From Sulfitobacter sp. EhC04 (GTDB taxonomy: Bacteria; Pseudomonadota; Alphaproteobacteria; Rhodobacterales; Rhodobacteraceae): DNA of 64,000 nt. Both the position numbers and the translations under genes were made by a program. The notes under the pieces were generated by a model, which had not been told where the DNA came from, ran no database searches, and saw only the letters and a program-made list of their open reading frames with translations. Of the stretch, positions 29,495 to 38,366 are shown piece after piece; the first letter of the stretch is position 1, and each line of letters starts with the position of its first letter. The stretch is from the NCBI RefSeq assembly GCF_001650875.1, contig NZ_LXYI01000042.1, positions 54,137 to 118,136 on the forward strand, in the 5' to 3' direction.

Positions 29495-30688
29495 CTAACC
29501 CAATGCCTGCGCGATGCGCGCCGCCAGTTTGCGGGCGACCGCATCCTTGCCCATGCGCTGCCAAACTTCCGCGCCCGCGTCGGAAATCAGCGTGACCGCG
29601 TTTTCTGAGCCACCCATGATGCCGGTGGCCGGGGACACGTCATTGGCCACGATCCAGTCGCAGCCCTTGCGTGTGCGTTTGGCGGTCGCGTTGTCGACGA
29701 CATCGTTTGTCTCGGCGGCAAAACCGACGACCAGGCCGGGCCTGCCTTCGGTCATCCGGCTGACGGTCTTAAGAATATCGGGGTTCTCTGCAAAGGTCAG
29801 TTCGGGCATGCCATCCTTGGATTTTTTCAGTTTCCGGTCACTGGCCGAAGTCACGCGCCAGTCGGCCACCGCGGCGGCAAAGACGCCGACATCTGCGGGC
29901 AAGGCCTCCTGCACCGCCTCCAGCATCTGCAAAGCGGTCTGGACAGGGATCACTTCGACCCCATCGGGCGGTGGCGTGTCGGCAGGTCCGGTGACAAAGA
30001 CAACATGCGCGCCCAGCGCCGCCAGCGCCCGGCCCAGCGCCGCACCCTGCGCGCCGGACGACCTGTTGGCGATATAGCGCACCGGGTCGATGGGCTCATG
30101 GGTCGGCCCCGAGGTCACAAGAATGCGTTTCCCCTTGAGCGGTCCATCGGCCAGCCGCGCCTCTATCCCGGCCACGATCTCAAGCGGTTCGGCCATGCGA
30201 CCGGGGCCGAATTCACCGCAGGCCATGTCGCCGTCATTGGGGCCAACCATGCCGATCCCGTCTGCCCTGAGGGTCTCAAGGTTCCTCTGGGTTGCGGGGT
30301 GCTGCCACATGCGGACATTCATCGCGGGCGCGATCAGAACCGGCGTATCGGTGGCGAGCAGCAGGGTGGAAGCAAGGTCATTGGCCAACCCCTGCGCCAT
30401 CTTTGCCATCAGGTCGGCTGTTGCCGGGGCGACAACCACCAGATCGGCCACACGGCTCAACTGGATATGCCCCATCTCGGCCTCGTCGTTCAGATCGAAA
30501 AGCGCCTGGAAAACGGGCTTGCCCGCCAGAGCCGATACCGACAGGGGGGTCACAAATTCGGACCCGGCCGCCGTCAGGACCGGCGTTACCTCGGCCCCGC
30601 GTTCGCGCAGGCGGCGTATCAGGTCAAGCGACTTGAACGCGGCGATGCCACCGCCGATGATCAGCAGAATGTGTTTGCCTGCCAGCAT
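29495..30688 (-). CDS. coaBC: Bifunctional phosphopantothenoylcysteine decarboxylase / synthetase
   Basis: Coenzyme A biosynthesis enzyme of 397 residues. The N-terminal flavin-dependent CoaC half (LLIIGGGIAAFKSLDLIRRL, with PALNVRMW-type APAMNVRMWQHP and the ACGEFGPGRM flap Cys) decarboxylates. The C-terminal CoaB half (ILVTSGPTHEPIDPVRYIANRSSG split across the linker, then KKSK and the NDV segment) ligates cysteine to phosphopantothenate using CTP. Single copy with both domains intact. Confidence 0.97.
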   Translation of the reverse strand: MLAGKHILLIIGGGIAAFKSLDLIRRLRERGAEVTPVLTAAGSEFVTPLSVSALAGKPVFQALFDLNDEAEMGHIQLSRVADLVVVAPATADLMAKMAQGLANDLASTLLLATDTPVLIAPAMNVRMWQHPATQRNLETLRADGIGMVGPNDGDMACGEFGPGRMAEPLEIVAGIEARLADGPLKGKRILVTSGPTHEPIDPVRYIANRSSGAQGAALGRALAALGAHVVFVTGPADTPPPDGVEVIPVQTALQMLEAVQEALPADVGVFAAAVADWRVTSASDRKLKKSKDGMPELTFAENPDILKTVSRMTEGRPGLVVGFAAETNDVVDNATAKRTRKGCDWIVANDVSPATGIMGGSENAVTLISDAGAEVWQRMGKDAVARKLAARIAQALG

Positions 30689-30761
30689 AATATGCCCCTT
30701 GCCAGATCGCGCCTCGCCGGGACCATAAGCGGCAGTCGGGGAATGTGCCAGCCCCGGTTGG

Positions 30762-31640
30762 TCAGTTCAGGAAATGCATGACCTCGCGCGACTGCCCTTC
30801 CAGCGACTTGCGCATTTTGACAAATGCGGCCGCCTCCAGTTGGCGCACGCGCTCCTTCGACAGGCTCAGCTCGTCGCCCAGACTTTCCAATGTGCGCGGC
30901 TGGTCCCGCAGTTTGCGTTCCCGCACGATGAACTGCTCGCGGTCGTTCAGCTCTTGTATCGCGGTCAGCAGCCAGGTGCGCAGCTGCGCCGTGTCGTGGA
31001 CGTCTTCGACCCGCTCTGCTGCCTGCGCGCTTTCATCCACCAGTGCGTCGATCCATTCGCGGCCCTCATCCTCTGCCGATTGGGTCGCGTTCAGGGAATA
31101 GTCGGAGCCGGACAATCGCCCCTCCATCATCTCCACATCATGCAGGGGCACGCCGATCTCGGTCGAGATCATCTGGCGCAGCTGATGCCGGTCCAGTGTT
31201 TCGCCAGCCGCCGAGGCTTCGCGCTCTAGCCGGGCCTGAACCCGGCGCATGTTGAAGAACAGCGATTTCTGCGAAGAGGTGGAGCCGGTGCGCACCATCG
31301 ACCAGTTGCGCATGACATGGTCTTGGATGGAGGCCTTGATCCACCAGACCGCGTAGGTCGAGAACCGGACCCCGCGGTCAGGGTCGAACTTGTCCGCTGC
31401 TTTCATCAGCCCCAGACCTGCTTCCTGAATCAGGTCGTTCATTGGCGCGCCGTACCGCTTGAACTTGCCCGCCATCGAAATGGCCAGCCGCATATAAGCG
31501 GTTATCAGGCGATGCAGTGCCGCTTCATCCCGTTGATCGCGCCAGGCATAGGCCAGTTTCAGCTCGGTTTCGGCATCCAGCAGTTCCGCTTTCATGGCGG
31601 TCCGCGTAAGGGAAAACTCTCTGGCTGTTTGCGTTGACAT
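30762..31640 (-). CDS. RpoH-family sigma factor, RpoHII type
   Basis: Sigma-70 family protein of 292 residues. Region 2 is RLAISMAGKFKRYGAPMNDLIQEAGLGLMKAADKFDP and the core-binding/-10 region FSTYAVWWIKASIQDHVMRNWS (both given in part), followed by the RpoH-specific SSQKSLFFNMRR box. Region 4 is TLESLGDELSLSKERVRQLE. The sequence differs from classical RpoH (the RpoHI type begins with NRYLQEIRKFP) and matches the second RpoH of Rhodobacterales, which serves oxidative and singlet-oxygen responses. ATG 31640 lies 9 nt after AGGGGG. A GGAAC-N17-CGTA element 55 bp upstream is a possible ECF promoter. Confidence 0.9.
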   Translation of the reverse strand: MSTQTAREFSLTRTAMKAELLDAETELKLAYAWRDQRDEAALHRLITAYMRLAISMAGKFKRYGAPMNDLIQEAGLGLMKAADKFDPDRGVRFSTYAVWWIKASIQDHVMRNWSMVRTGSTSSQKSLFFNMRRVQARLEREASAAGETLDRHQLRQMISTEIGVPLHDVEMMEGRLSGSDYSLNATQSAEDEGREWIDALVDESAQAAERVEDVHDTAQLRTWLLTAIQELNDREQFIVRERKLRDQPRTLESLGDELSLSKERVRQLEAAAFVKMRKSLEGQSREVMHFLN

Positions 31641-31735
31641 AATCATATACCCCCTGAAATCATGGCAAGCCTTGAGACCGCCCTTTGACAAAGGTACGCA
31701 TGACCCGGCGCCTTAGTTCCGATTTAAGGAAAAAA

Positions 31736-32257
31736 ATGTTGACCCAATCCACTCTTGTCCTAGGTGGGGCCGCTTCCGGAAAATCGGCCTGGGCCGAAGC
31801 GCTTCTGGAAAATGACGGCCGGCCAATGGTTTACCTCGCCACTGGCCGTATTCTTGACGATGAGGTGGCGCAGAAGGTGGCTGTTCACAAAAAGCGGCGC
31901 GATGCGAGATGGCGGACGATCGAAGCGCCGCTTGATCTGGCACCGGCGCTGGCGGGGGTGACAGGCAAGGATTGTGTGCTGATCGACTGCGCGACCATGT
32001 GGCTGACCAATCACATGATGGATGGCTCTGACCTAGCCCTGGCACAGGATGCACTTTTGACCGCGCTACGGGACTGCGCGGCACCCTGGGTCATCGTCTC
32101 CAATGAGGTTGGTCATGGCATCGTGCCCGACAACGCCCTTGCACGGCAATTCCGCGAGGCACAGGGCCGGTTGAATATCGCATTGGCGCAAGAGGCCGCT
32201 TTGGTAGTTCAGGTGACGGCGGGGTTGCCGGTGGTCCTGAAAGGCCGCCTGCCATGA
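31736..32257 (+). CDS. cobU: Adenosylcobinamide kinase / guanylyltransferase
   Basis: CobU/CobP of 173 residues, which phosphorylates adenosylcobinamide and transfers GMP in cobalamin nucleotide-loop assembly. The P-loop is VLGGAASGKSAWAE (residues 7-20), then YLATGRILDDEV, and the NTP site SNEVGHGIVP. AAGGA lies 6 nt before ATG 31736. The stop overlaps the next start by 4 bp, coupling it to a histidine phosphatase. No further cobalamin genes are in the window. Confidence 0.94.
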   Translation: MLTQSTLVLGGAASGKSAWAEALLENDGRPMVYLATGRILDDEVAQKVAVHKKRRDARWRTIEAPLDLAPALAGVTGKDCVLIDCATMWLTNHMMDGSDLALAQDALLTALRDCAAPWVIVSNEVGHGIVPDNALARQFREAQGRLNIALAQEAALVVQVTAGLPVVLKGRLP

Positions 32258-32835
32258 CCACCTGGCATTGGGTCCGGCACGGTCCCACCCATGAAAAGAA
32301 CTTTGTCGGATGGCGCGATGTGCCTGCGGATCTGTCCGACACGGCACGCATCGCGCGGCTGAGCGCGTTCCTCCCGGAAAAGGCGCTTGTGGTCTCTTCC
32401 GATCTGATCCGGTCAATCACAACCGCCGATGCGCTTGAGATGCCGGGCCACCGGCGGCTGCCGCATCGCCACGACCTGCGCGAGCTGCATTTCGGGGACT
32501 GGGACGGGAAACATTTCTCTGAAGTGTCCGACATGCATCCCGACCTATCCCGCGCCTATTGGGAAACCCCCGGAGACGTGGCCCCGCCCGGCGGCGAAAG
32601 CTGGAACGCCGCCGCAGACCGTGTACGGCGCGCAGTCGATGAGTTGAACGCGCGCCACCCCGCGGCACATATCATCGCAGTGGCGCATTTCGGCGTGATC
32701 CTGACACAGGTTCAGCGAGCCATGGGCGTGACGGCCAATGCGGCAATGGCCCATAAGATTGACAACCTGTCGGTGACCGAACTGCATCACGACGCGGGGA
32801 CCTGGCAGGCGCGCCGGATCAATCACCGCCCGTGA
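32254..32835 (+). CDS. Histidine phosphatase family protein, probable alpha-ribazole phosphatase
   Basis: Phosphoglycerate-mutase-like phosphatase of 193 residues. The phosphohistidine motif is RHGPTH (Arg8, His9), with a second Arg in SSDLIRS, the acid/base Glu in ELHFGDWDG, and the late His in VAHFGV. Coupling to cobU by a 4-bp overlap suggests CobC, which dephosphorylates alpha-ribazole phosphate in cobalamin synthesis. The family is broad, so the substrate is an inference from context. Confidence 0.85.
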   Translation: MTTWHWVRHGPTHEKNFVGWRDVPADLSDTARIARLSAFLPEKALVVSSDLIRSITTADALEMPGHRRLPHRHDLRELHFGDWDGKHFSEVSDMHPDLSRAYWETPGDVAPPGGESWNAAADRVRRAVDELNARHPAAHIIAVAHFGVILTQVQRAMGVTANAAMAHKIDNLSVTELHHDAGTWQARRINHRP

Positions 32836-32893
32836 TAATCAGCCGCACAAAATTGCGTTTGCTCCATTTTTCATATCAAGGCTAGGTGACGTC

Positions 32894-33586
32894 ATGACAT
32901 ATGACCTTTTCATCGGCGATCGCACTTTTTCAAGCTGGTCCCTTCGGGGCTGGCTGATGCTGGAAAAATTCAACCTGCCCTACAAGGCCCATATGGTGGG
33001 CCTTTACAGCGGCACGATGGCGGATGATCTGGCACCACTTGCCCCGGCGAAACTGGTGCCAGTCCTGCGCACGCCCGAAGGCATGGTGATCGGCGAAACC
33101 CTCGCCATGGCCGAAACGTTGGCAGAACGGCACCCTGACGCGGGCCTGTGGCCAGATGGTGCAGCAGCCCGTGCCACGGCGCGCTGGCTGTGCGCGGCGA
33201 TGGCATCCGGCTTTACCGCCTTGCGCGGGGCCTGCCCGATGCAATTGCAGCATGTGAACAAGGGTTTTGTGGTCACCGACGCCGTGCAGGCGGACCTAGA
33301 CCGGATCGAAACCCTCTGGACCCACGCCATGCGCAATGCGGACCTGCGTGGGCAATGGCTTTTCGGGCGGTATTCGCTGGCAGATGTGTTTTACGCCCCT
33401 GTCGCCGCGCGCATCATCGGCTATGACCTGCCCGTGTCCGACGCCGCGCGCCGCTATTGTGAAATTGCAATCAGCGACCCGGCGTTCAAGGCATGGCGCG
33501 CGGAAGGGCTGAAAACCACCTACGACCCCTTTCCCTACGACTTCGGCACTGAAACCGCGCCATGGCCGGGTGACGGCACTCGTTAA
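32894..33586 (+). CDS. Glutathione S-transferase family protein
   Basis: Protein of 230 residues with thioredoxin-like N-domain (DLFIGDRTFSSWSLRGWLMLEKF in part, the Ser of SSWS at the catalytic position), the cis-Pro turn AKLVPVL and the glutathione-binding ETLAMAETLAE. The helical domain contains GQWLFGRYSLADVFYAPV. It belongs to a proteobacterial group related to maleylacetoacetate isomerase-like GSTs. Independent unit 58 bp after the phosphatase. Confidence 0.88.
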   Translation: MTYDLFIGDRTFSSWSLRGWLMLEKFNLPYKAHMVGLYSGTMADDLAPLAPAKLVPVLRTPEGMVIGETLAMAETLAERHPDAGLWPDGAAARATARWLCAAMASGFTALRGACPMQLQHVNKGFVVTDAVQADLDRIETLWTHAMRNADLRGQWLFGRYSLADVFYAPVAARIIGYDLPVSDAARRYCEIAISDPAFKAWRAEGLKTTYDPFPYDFGTETAPWPGDGTR

Positions 33587-33597
33587 CCATTCCTAAA
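33583..33597 (+). promoter_or_regulatory. Candidate CtrA site upstream of comM
   Basis: TTAACCATTCCTAAA fits the alphaproteobacterial CtrA box TTAA-N7-TTAA with one mismatch, and a half site TTAACCA follows at 33615-33621. Both lie within 60 bp of the comM start. comM and other competence genes belong to the CtrA/gene-transfer-agent regulon in studied Rhodobacterales, which supports the call. Confidence 0.55.
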
Positions 33598-33642
33598 CCA
33601 CGGCAAATTATCCCTTAACCACGGTGAACAAGGGGATGACAG

Positions 33643-35157
33643 ATGGTTTCACGCGCCTATACCGTCGCGTTTCAGGGGGTCGAGGCGCGCATGGTCGAGG
33701 TGCAATGCGCCGTGACGGCGGGCCTGCCTGCCTTTTCCATCGTCGGCCTGCCGGACAAGGCCGTGTCGGAGGCCCGCGACCGCGTGCGCACGGCGCTGAC
33801 CTCAATGGCCATCGCGCTGCCGTCAAAGCGGATCACCGTCAACCTCAGCCCTGCCGACCTGCCCAAGGAGGGCAGCCATTTCGATCTGCCCATCGCGCTG
33901 TCGCTGCTTGCCGCACTGGATATCCTGCCCGACGACGTGGTGCAGAATGTCGTCGCCCTGGGCGAATTGTCACTGGACGGCACGCTGGTGCCCGTGGTGG
34001 GTGCCCTGCCCGCCGCAATGGCCGCCGCAGAACAGGACCGCAGCCTGCTCTGCCCCGCCGGATCGGGGGCGGAGGCCGCATGGGTGGGCAAGACCCAGGT
34101 CATCGCGGCGGCGACCTTGGGCGACGTGGTGCGGCACTATACCGGGCAGGCCCCATTGCCTCCTGCCGAACCGGGCGAAGTATCAGCGCCGCCGCAGGGC
34201 CGCGACCTGCGCGACGTCAAGGGACAGGAGCGGGCCAAGCGGGCGCTGGAAATCGCCGCCGCCGGGCGGCACCACCTGATGTTCGTGGGCACACCCGGTT
34301 CAGGCAAAAGCATGCTGGCCGCGCGGCTGCCCACGATCCTGCCGCCCCTGACCCCGGCAGAGGCGCTGGACACCTCGATGATCCACTCGCTTGCGGGTCT
34401 GCTGGACGAAGGCGGCATTTCCCGCGCGCGTCCGTTTCGCGAACCGCATCACACCGCCTCGATGGCCGCGATCATCGGAGGCGGGCGGCAGGCCAAGCCC
34501 GGAGAGGTCTCGCTTGCACATAACGGCGTCCTGTTCATGGACGAATTTCCCGAATTTCCCCGCATGGTACTGGAAACCCTGCGCCAGCCGATCGAAACGG
34601 GCGAGGTGATGATCGCGCGCGCCAATGCCCATGTGAAATACCCCTGCAAGTTCATGCTGGTGGCCGCCGCCAACCCCTGCAAATGCGGTTATCTCAGCGA
34701 CCCTGCGCGCGCCTGTGCGCGTGTGCCGCACTGCGGGGAGGATTACATGGGCCGCATCTCCGGGCCGTTGATGGACCGTTTCGATCTGCGGGTAGATGTG
34801 CCCCCCGTCGCCTTCACCGATCTGGACCTGCCCGGCAGCGGCGACAGTTCCGCCGATGTGGCCGCCCGCGTTGCCGCCGCCCGCGCCACGCAGGCTGCAC
34901 GTTTCGCAGATCAATCCGGCATGCAGGTGAATGCGGATGCCGAAGGGGACATGCTGGAACAGATCGCCACCCCCGATGCAGAGGCGCGGGCGTTGCTGGC
35001 CAAGGTGGCGGAACGGTTTCACCTGTCTGCGCGGGGCTATCACCGCGTGATCCGGGTGGCGCGCACCATTGCCGACCTCGACGGCGCGCAGAGCGTGCGC
35101 AAGCCGCATATCGCCGAAGCGGTCAGCTTTCGCCTGGGAAATCCAGCCGCTGGTTGA
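33643..35157 (+). CDS. comM: YifB/ComM family Mg-chelatase-like AAA+ ATPase
   Basis: Protein of 504 residues. The N-terminal Lon-like fold (AYTVAFQGVEARMVEVQ, SIVGLPDKAVSEARDRVR) precedes the AAA+ domain with Walker A GTPGSGKSM and Walker B VLFMDEFPEF, then a Cys cluster (CNPCKCGYLSDPARAC type, here NPCKCGY and RACARVPHC). ComM is a hexameric helicase that promotes branch migration during natural transformation. A CtrA-like site lies upstream. The 3' end overlaps the convergent esterase gene by 35 bp. Confidence 0.93.
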   Translation: MVSRAYTVAFQGVEARMVEVQCAVTAGLPAFSIVGLPDKAVSEARDRVRTALTSMAIALPSKRITVNLSPADLPKEGSHFDLPIALSLLAALDILPDDVVQNVVALGELSLDGTLVPVVGALPAAMAAAEQDRSLLCPAGSGAEAAWVGKTQVIAAATLGDVVRHYTGQAPLPPAEPGEVSAPPQGRDLRDVKGQERAKRALEIAAAGRHHLMFVGTPGSGKSMLAARLPTILPPLTPAEALDTSMIHSLAGLLDEGGISRARPFREPHHTASMAAIIGGGRQAKPGEVSLAHNGVLFMDEFPEFPRMVLETLRQPIETGEVMIARANAHVKYPCKFMLVAAANPCKCGYLSDPARACARVPHCGEDYMGRISGPLMDRFDLRVDVPPVAFTDLDLPGSGDSSADVAARVAAARATQAARFADQSGMQVNADAEGDMLEQIATPDAEARALLAKVAERFHLSARGYHRVIRVARTIADLDGAQSVRKPHIAEAVSFRLGNPAAG

Positions 35158-36049
35158 TCCAGCCCGCCAATTCCCGCAGGCTCGACCGCGCCTCCGGCAG
35201 AGTGTTGTGCAGGATTGGCCAGACATGGGGCAGATCGCGGGCCTCGGTAAAGCTCGCATCGACGCCTTGCCCCCGCAACCGTGCCGCCATCCGACGCGAA
35301 TCGTCGCGCAGGATCTCTGTATCACCCACCGTCAGCCAGACCGGCACCGCCCCGGTAAAATCCGCAAACAACGGGCTGACCGCCGGATCAGTCGCAGGAT
35401 GATGTCCCAGATACATCCGGCCCATTTCATCCGCGCGATCTGCGACCAATACGGCCTCTGACCGCGCGTTCTGGCGGAAACTCTCGCCCGAATAGGTCAG
35501 GTCGGTGAGTGGTGAGAAACAGAAAACCCCGGCAGGTTGGGCCGCACCTTCGCCCGCCAGCTCGGCCAACAGGCCCAGCGCGAGTGCGCCCCCGGCGCTG
35601 TCACCGCCGACGATCACACGGCCCGGCTTCACACCGCTTGCAATCAACGCATCCCAGGCAGTGCGCACGTCGGTGGGAGCGGCGGGAAAGGGGGCCTCTG
35701 GCGCCAGACGGTATCGCGGCAGAACGGCGCGCATCCCCGTCAAATCGGCGATCTGGCCCAGCATCGCCGCATGGGTGCGCGGACTGCCAAAGACAAAGCC
35801 ACCGCCGTGAATGTAGAGAATGACAGCGTCAGAGGTCAGAGCGCGCGGCACGACTTCCAGCGCATGGACCTGGCGGCCCGCCGCCTGCAGCACCTGCCAC
35901 TGCTGTTGGGTGCCACGGGGTGCGCGAAAAAAATAGCGCGCCTGGCGTTCAAGGTTATCGCGCATCTGCTGTGGTGCTTTCGCCCGCGCCAGACGCGGCT
36001 TTTCCACCAGCCGAAGGTAGGTGTTCAGGATCGGGCGCAGGAGGCTCAT
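35123..36049 (-). CDS. Alpha/beta hydrolase, hormone-sensitive lipase family
   Basis: Esterase of 308 residues. The oxyanion motif is [11 protein letters not shown], the nucleophile elbow [14 protein letters not shown], the acid is in [13 protein letters not shown] and the His in DLPHVWP. No signal peptide, so cytoplasmic; it probably acts on short-chain acyl esters. Its ATG overlaps the gshB stop (ATGA), and its own 3' end overlaps comM antisense by 35 bp. Confidence 0.92.
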   Translation of the reverse strand: MSLLRPILNTYLRLVEKPRLARAKAPQQMRDNLERQARYFFRAPRGTQQQWQVLQAAGRQVHALEVVPRALTSDAVILYIHGGGFVFGSPRTHAAMLGQIADLTGMRAVLPRYRLAPEAPFPAAPTDVRTAWDALIASGVKPGRVIVGGDSAGGALALGLLAELAGEGAAQPAGVFCFSPLTDLTYSGESFRQNARSEAVLVADRADEMGRMYLGHHPATDPAVSPLFADFTGAVPVWLTVGDTEILRDDSRRMAARLRGQGVDASFTEARDLPHVWPILHNTLPEARSSLRELAGWINQRLDFPGES

Positions 36050-36981
36050 GCGCGCCGCGCCTCGATTGCCTCCCATATCTTGGCGGCGATGTTGACGCCG
36101 TCAAAACGCTCAAGCTCCTGTATCCCGGTGGGAGAGGTCACGTTGATCTCTGTCAGGTAGTCGCCGATCACGTCGATTCCGACAAAAATCTGTCCCTTTT
36201 CCTTTAGCAGCGGACCGATGGCGGCGCAAATCTCACGGTCCCTGTCGGTCAGGCCGATCTTTTCGGGGCGGCCGCCCACATGCATGTTCGACCGCGTCTC
36301 GCCCTTGGCCGGAACCCGGTTGATCGCGCCCACGGCCTCCCCGTCGACGAGGATCACGCGCTTGTCCCCCTTGGACACTGCGGGCAGGAATTTCTGCACG
36401 ATCAGTGGCTCGCGCGAGAACCCTGAGAAAAGCTCGTGCAGGGATGCCAGGTTGCGGTCATTCTCATCCAGCCGAAAGACCCCGGCCCCGCCGTTGCCGT
36501 AAAGCGGCTTGAGGATGATATCCCCGTGCCTGGCCTTGAACGCCTTGATGGTTTCAAGATCACGGGCAATCGTCGTGGGTGGGGTAAGCTGGGGGAAATC
36601 CAGCACCAACAGCTTTTCGGGATAATTGCGCACCCAGAAAGGGTCATTGACCACCAGCGTGGTGCCCTTGAGCCGGTCCAGCAGATGCGTCGAGGTGATG
36701 TAGTGCATGTCAAAGGGCGGGTCCTGCCGCAGCCAGACCACATCGTAATCCGCCAGATCGACCTCGCGCAGAGGGCCAAGCTGCGCATGATCGCCCTGAA
36801 CCCGCTGGACGTTAAAATCATGCCCCCGCGCGGTGATCCGCCCTTCCTGATAGGCCAGATGATCGGGCCCGTAGAAGAACAACTCATGTCCCCGTGCCTG
36901 CGCTTCTTCGGCAAGGCGGAAGCTGCTGTCCGCGTTGATGTTGACGTCCCCGATCGGGTCCATTTGAAAGGCAATTTTCAT
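36046..36981 (-). CDS. gshB: Glutathione synthase
   Basis: Glutathione synthetase of 311 residues, joining gamma-glutamylcysteine and glycine with ATP. N-terminal [20 protein letters not shown] (in part), then [21 protein letters not shown]-grasp residues in [36 protein letters not shown], and the C-terminal [14 protein letters not shown]. Follows yraN by 58 bp and is coupled to the downstream esterase. Confidence 0.97.
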   Translation of the reverse strand: MKIAFQMDPIGDVNINADSSFRLAEEAQARGHELFFYGPDHLAYQEGRITARGHDFNVQRVQGDHAQLGPLREVDLADYDVVWLRQDPPFDMHYITSTHLLDRLKGTTLVVNDPFWVRNYPEKLLVLDFPQLTPPTTIARDLETIKAFKARHGDIILKPLYGNGGAGVFRLDENDRNLASLHELFSGFSREPLIVQKFLPAVSKGDKRVILVDGEAVGAINRVPAKGETRSNMHVGGRPEKIGLTDRDREICAAIGPLLKEKGQIFVGIDVIGDYLTEINVTSPTGIQELERFDGVNIAAKIWEAIEARRA

Positions 36982-37039
36982 CGGTCAATCCCTGCTGCTT
37001 GCCTCTTAGATGGCGCAGCGGGCCGTCAGGCGCAATGGG

Positions 37040-37417
37040 TCAGCCCTGACCAAAAGCGTTTTCGATGATCCGGGTCTGGCCCTGTGCATCTACAAGCGCG
37101 ACGTCAAATCGCGTTTCTGTCAGGCTGCCCGCAGGTTCCGATCCAAGGAACTCTTCTGCCGCCAGATAGATGCGCTGCATCTGCCGGGCAGAAAGGCTGC
37201 GCGCGGCGCGGTCGAAATCACGGGCCTGTTTGACTTCGACAAAGATCAACCCGTCGCCATCGCGCAGGATCAGGTCAATTTCGCCGCCCTTGCCACGCCA
37301 ACGCCTGCGCGCCAGGGCAAAGCCGCGCCGTTCATAGTCCTGTGCGATGCGGTTTTCCGCAGCAACCCCCGCCTGAAAAGCCATCGCGCCCCTATGGGTT
37401 CTGGCAGATCCTGTCAT
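37040..37417 (-). CDS. YraN family (UPF0102) endonuclease-like protein
   Basis: Protein of 125 residues with the restriction-endonuclease-like core: AAENRIAQDYERRGFALARRRWRGKGGEIDLI (in part) supplying Glu and Asp, followed by LIFVEVKQA. This is the PD-(D/E)XK arrangement. YraN genes sit beside rsmI in many bacteria, as here, where the ATG overlaps the rsmI stop (ATGA). The biological role is unsettled. Confidence 0.93.
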   Translation of the reverse strand: MTGSARTHRGAMAFQAGVAAENRIAQDYERRGFALARRRWRGKGGEIDLILRDGDGLIFVEVKQARDFDRAARSLSARQMQRIYLAAEEFLGSEPAGSLTETRFDVALVDAQGQTRIIENAFGQG

Positions 37418-38277
37418 GTTTGACCCTTTCCCATTGCCAATGCCGCCTGATACACCTTGCGCCGTGGCAAACCGTGCGCCTGCGACACCATATCGACCGC
37501 ATCGCGCATCGACATATCCGACAATGCGCCTCTCAATTCCGTTTCTAGGTCAATTTCCCTAACAGTTCCTGAACGGGCACGGTCCACCAGGACCACGATC
37601 TCGCCCTTGGGTGGCGATCCGGCATGGATTTCCGCCAATTTTTCCAAGGAGTGGCGCTGTACCTCTTCGAATTTCTTGGTCAGTTCCCGGCAGACTGCCG
37701 CTTTCCTTTCCGGGCCCAGCACCTCTGCCGCATCGCGCAACATCGCGCCCAGCCGTTTCGGTGATTCGTAGAACACCAGCGTGCCGGGCACCTCCTGCAA
37801 CGCCTCCAGCGCCGCCTTGCGCGCGGTTGCGGCATTGGGCAGGAACCCGGCAAAGAAGAACGCATCCGTCGGCAATCCGCCCAGCGCGAGTGCTGTTGGC
37901 AGCGCGGAGGGGCCCGGCGCGCAGGTCAGGGGCAATCCCGCCTCCGCCACGGCGCGGGACAGTTCGAACCCCGGATCGGCGATCAATGGCATGCCGGCCT
38001 CGGAGGCATAGGCGACCGATTGCCCTGCGCGGATCGCAGCCAGCAGCTTGTCCGTCACGCCGGCACCGCTGTGATCATGCATCGCGACAATGCGGCGCGC
38101 CCCCAGTGGCACGCCGTGGATATCCATCAGCCGACGCAGGCTGCGGGTGTCTTCCGCCGCCAGCACATCCGCATTGGCCAGCACGTCGAGCGCGCGCAAG
38201 GTGATATCGCGCGCAGTCCCGATCGGCACGCCGACAAAGTATAATCCCGCCGACAAAGTGGTTTTAAGGTAATTCAC
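37414..38277 (-). CDS. rsmI: 16S rRNA 2'-O-ribose C1402 methyltransferase
   Basis: RsmI of 287 residues, a SAM-dependent tetrapyrrole-methylase-fold enzyme that methylates C1402 in the 16S decoding site. Landmarks are GLYFVGVPIGTARDITLRAL, LAAEDTRSLRRL, AYASEAGMPLIADPG (the family GTPGISDPG loop varied) and ALPTALALGGLPTDAFFFAGFLP. The start is GTG 38277, chosen because it gives the family N-terminus; in-frame ATGs upstream are in the divergent promoter. Diverges from the LpoA-like lipoprotein gene. Confidence 0.94.
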   Translation of the reverse strand: MNYLKTTLSAGLYFVGVPIGTARDITLRALDVLANADVLAAEDTRSLRRLMDIHGVPLGARRIVAMHDHSGAGVTDKLLAAIRAGQSVAYASEAGMPLIADPGFELSRAVAEAGLPLTCAPGPSALPTALALGGLPTDAFFFAGFLPNAATARKAALEALQEVPGTLVFYESPKRLGAMLRDAAEVLGPERKAAVCRELTKKFEEVQRHSLEKLAEIHAGSPPKGEIVVLVDRARSGTVREIDLETELRGALSDMSMRDAVDMVSQAHGLPRRKVYQAALAMGKGQT

Positions 38278-38366
38278 GCTGGACCCGCCTTTCGCACTCT
38301 CTATGATTGCGCAGGTAAAACACCGGCGTCCCGACGCCGCCTGACCACCCGGAGAGTGAGTTCGAC

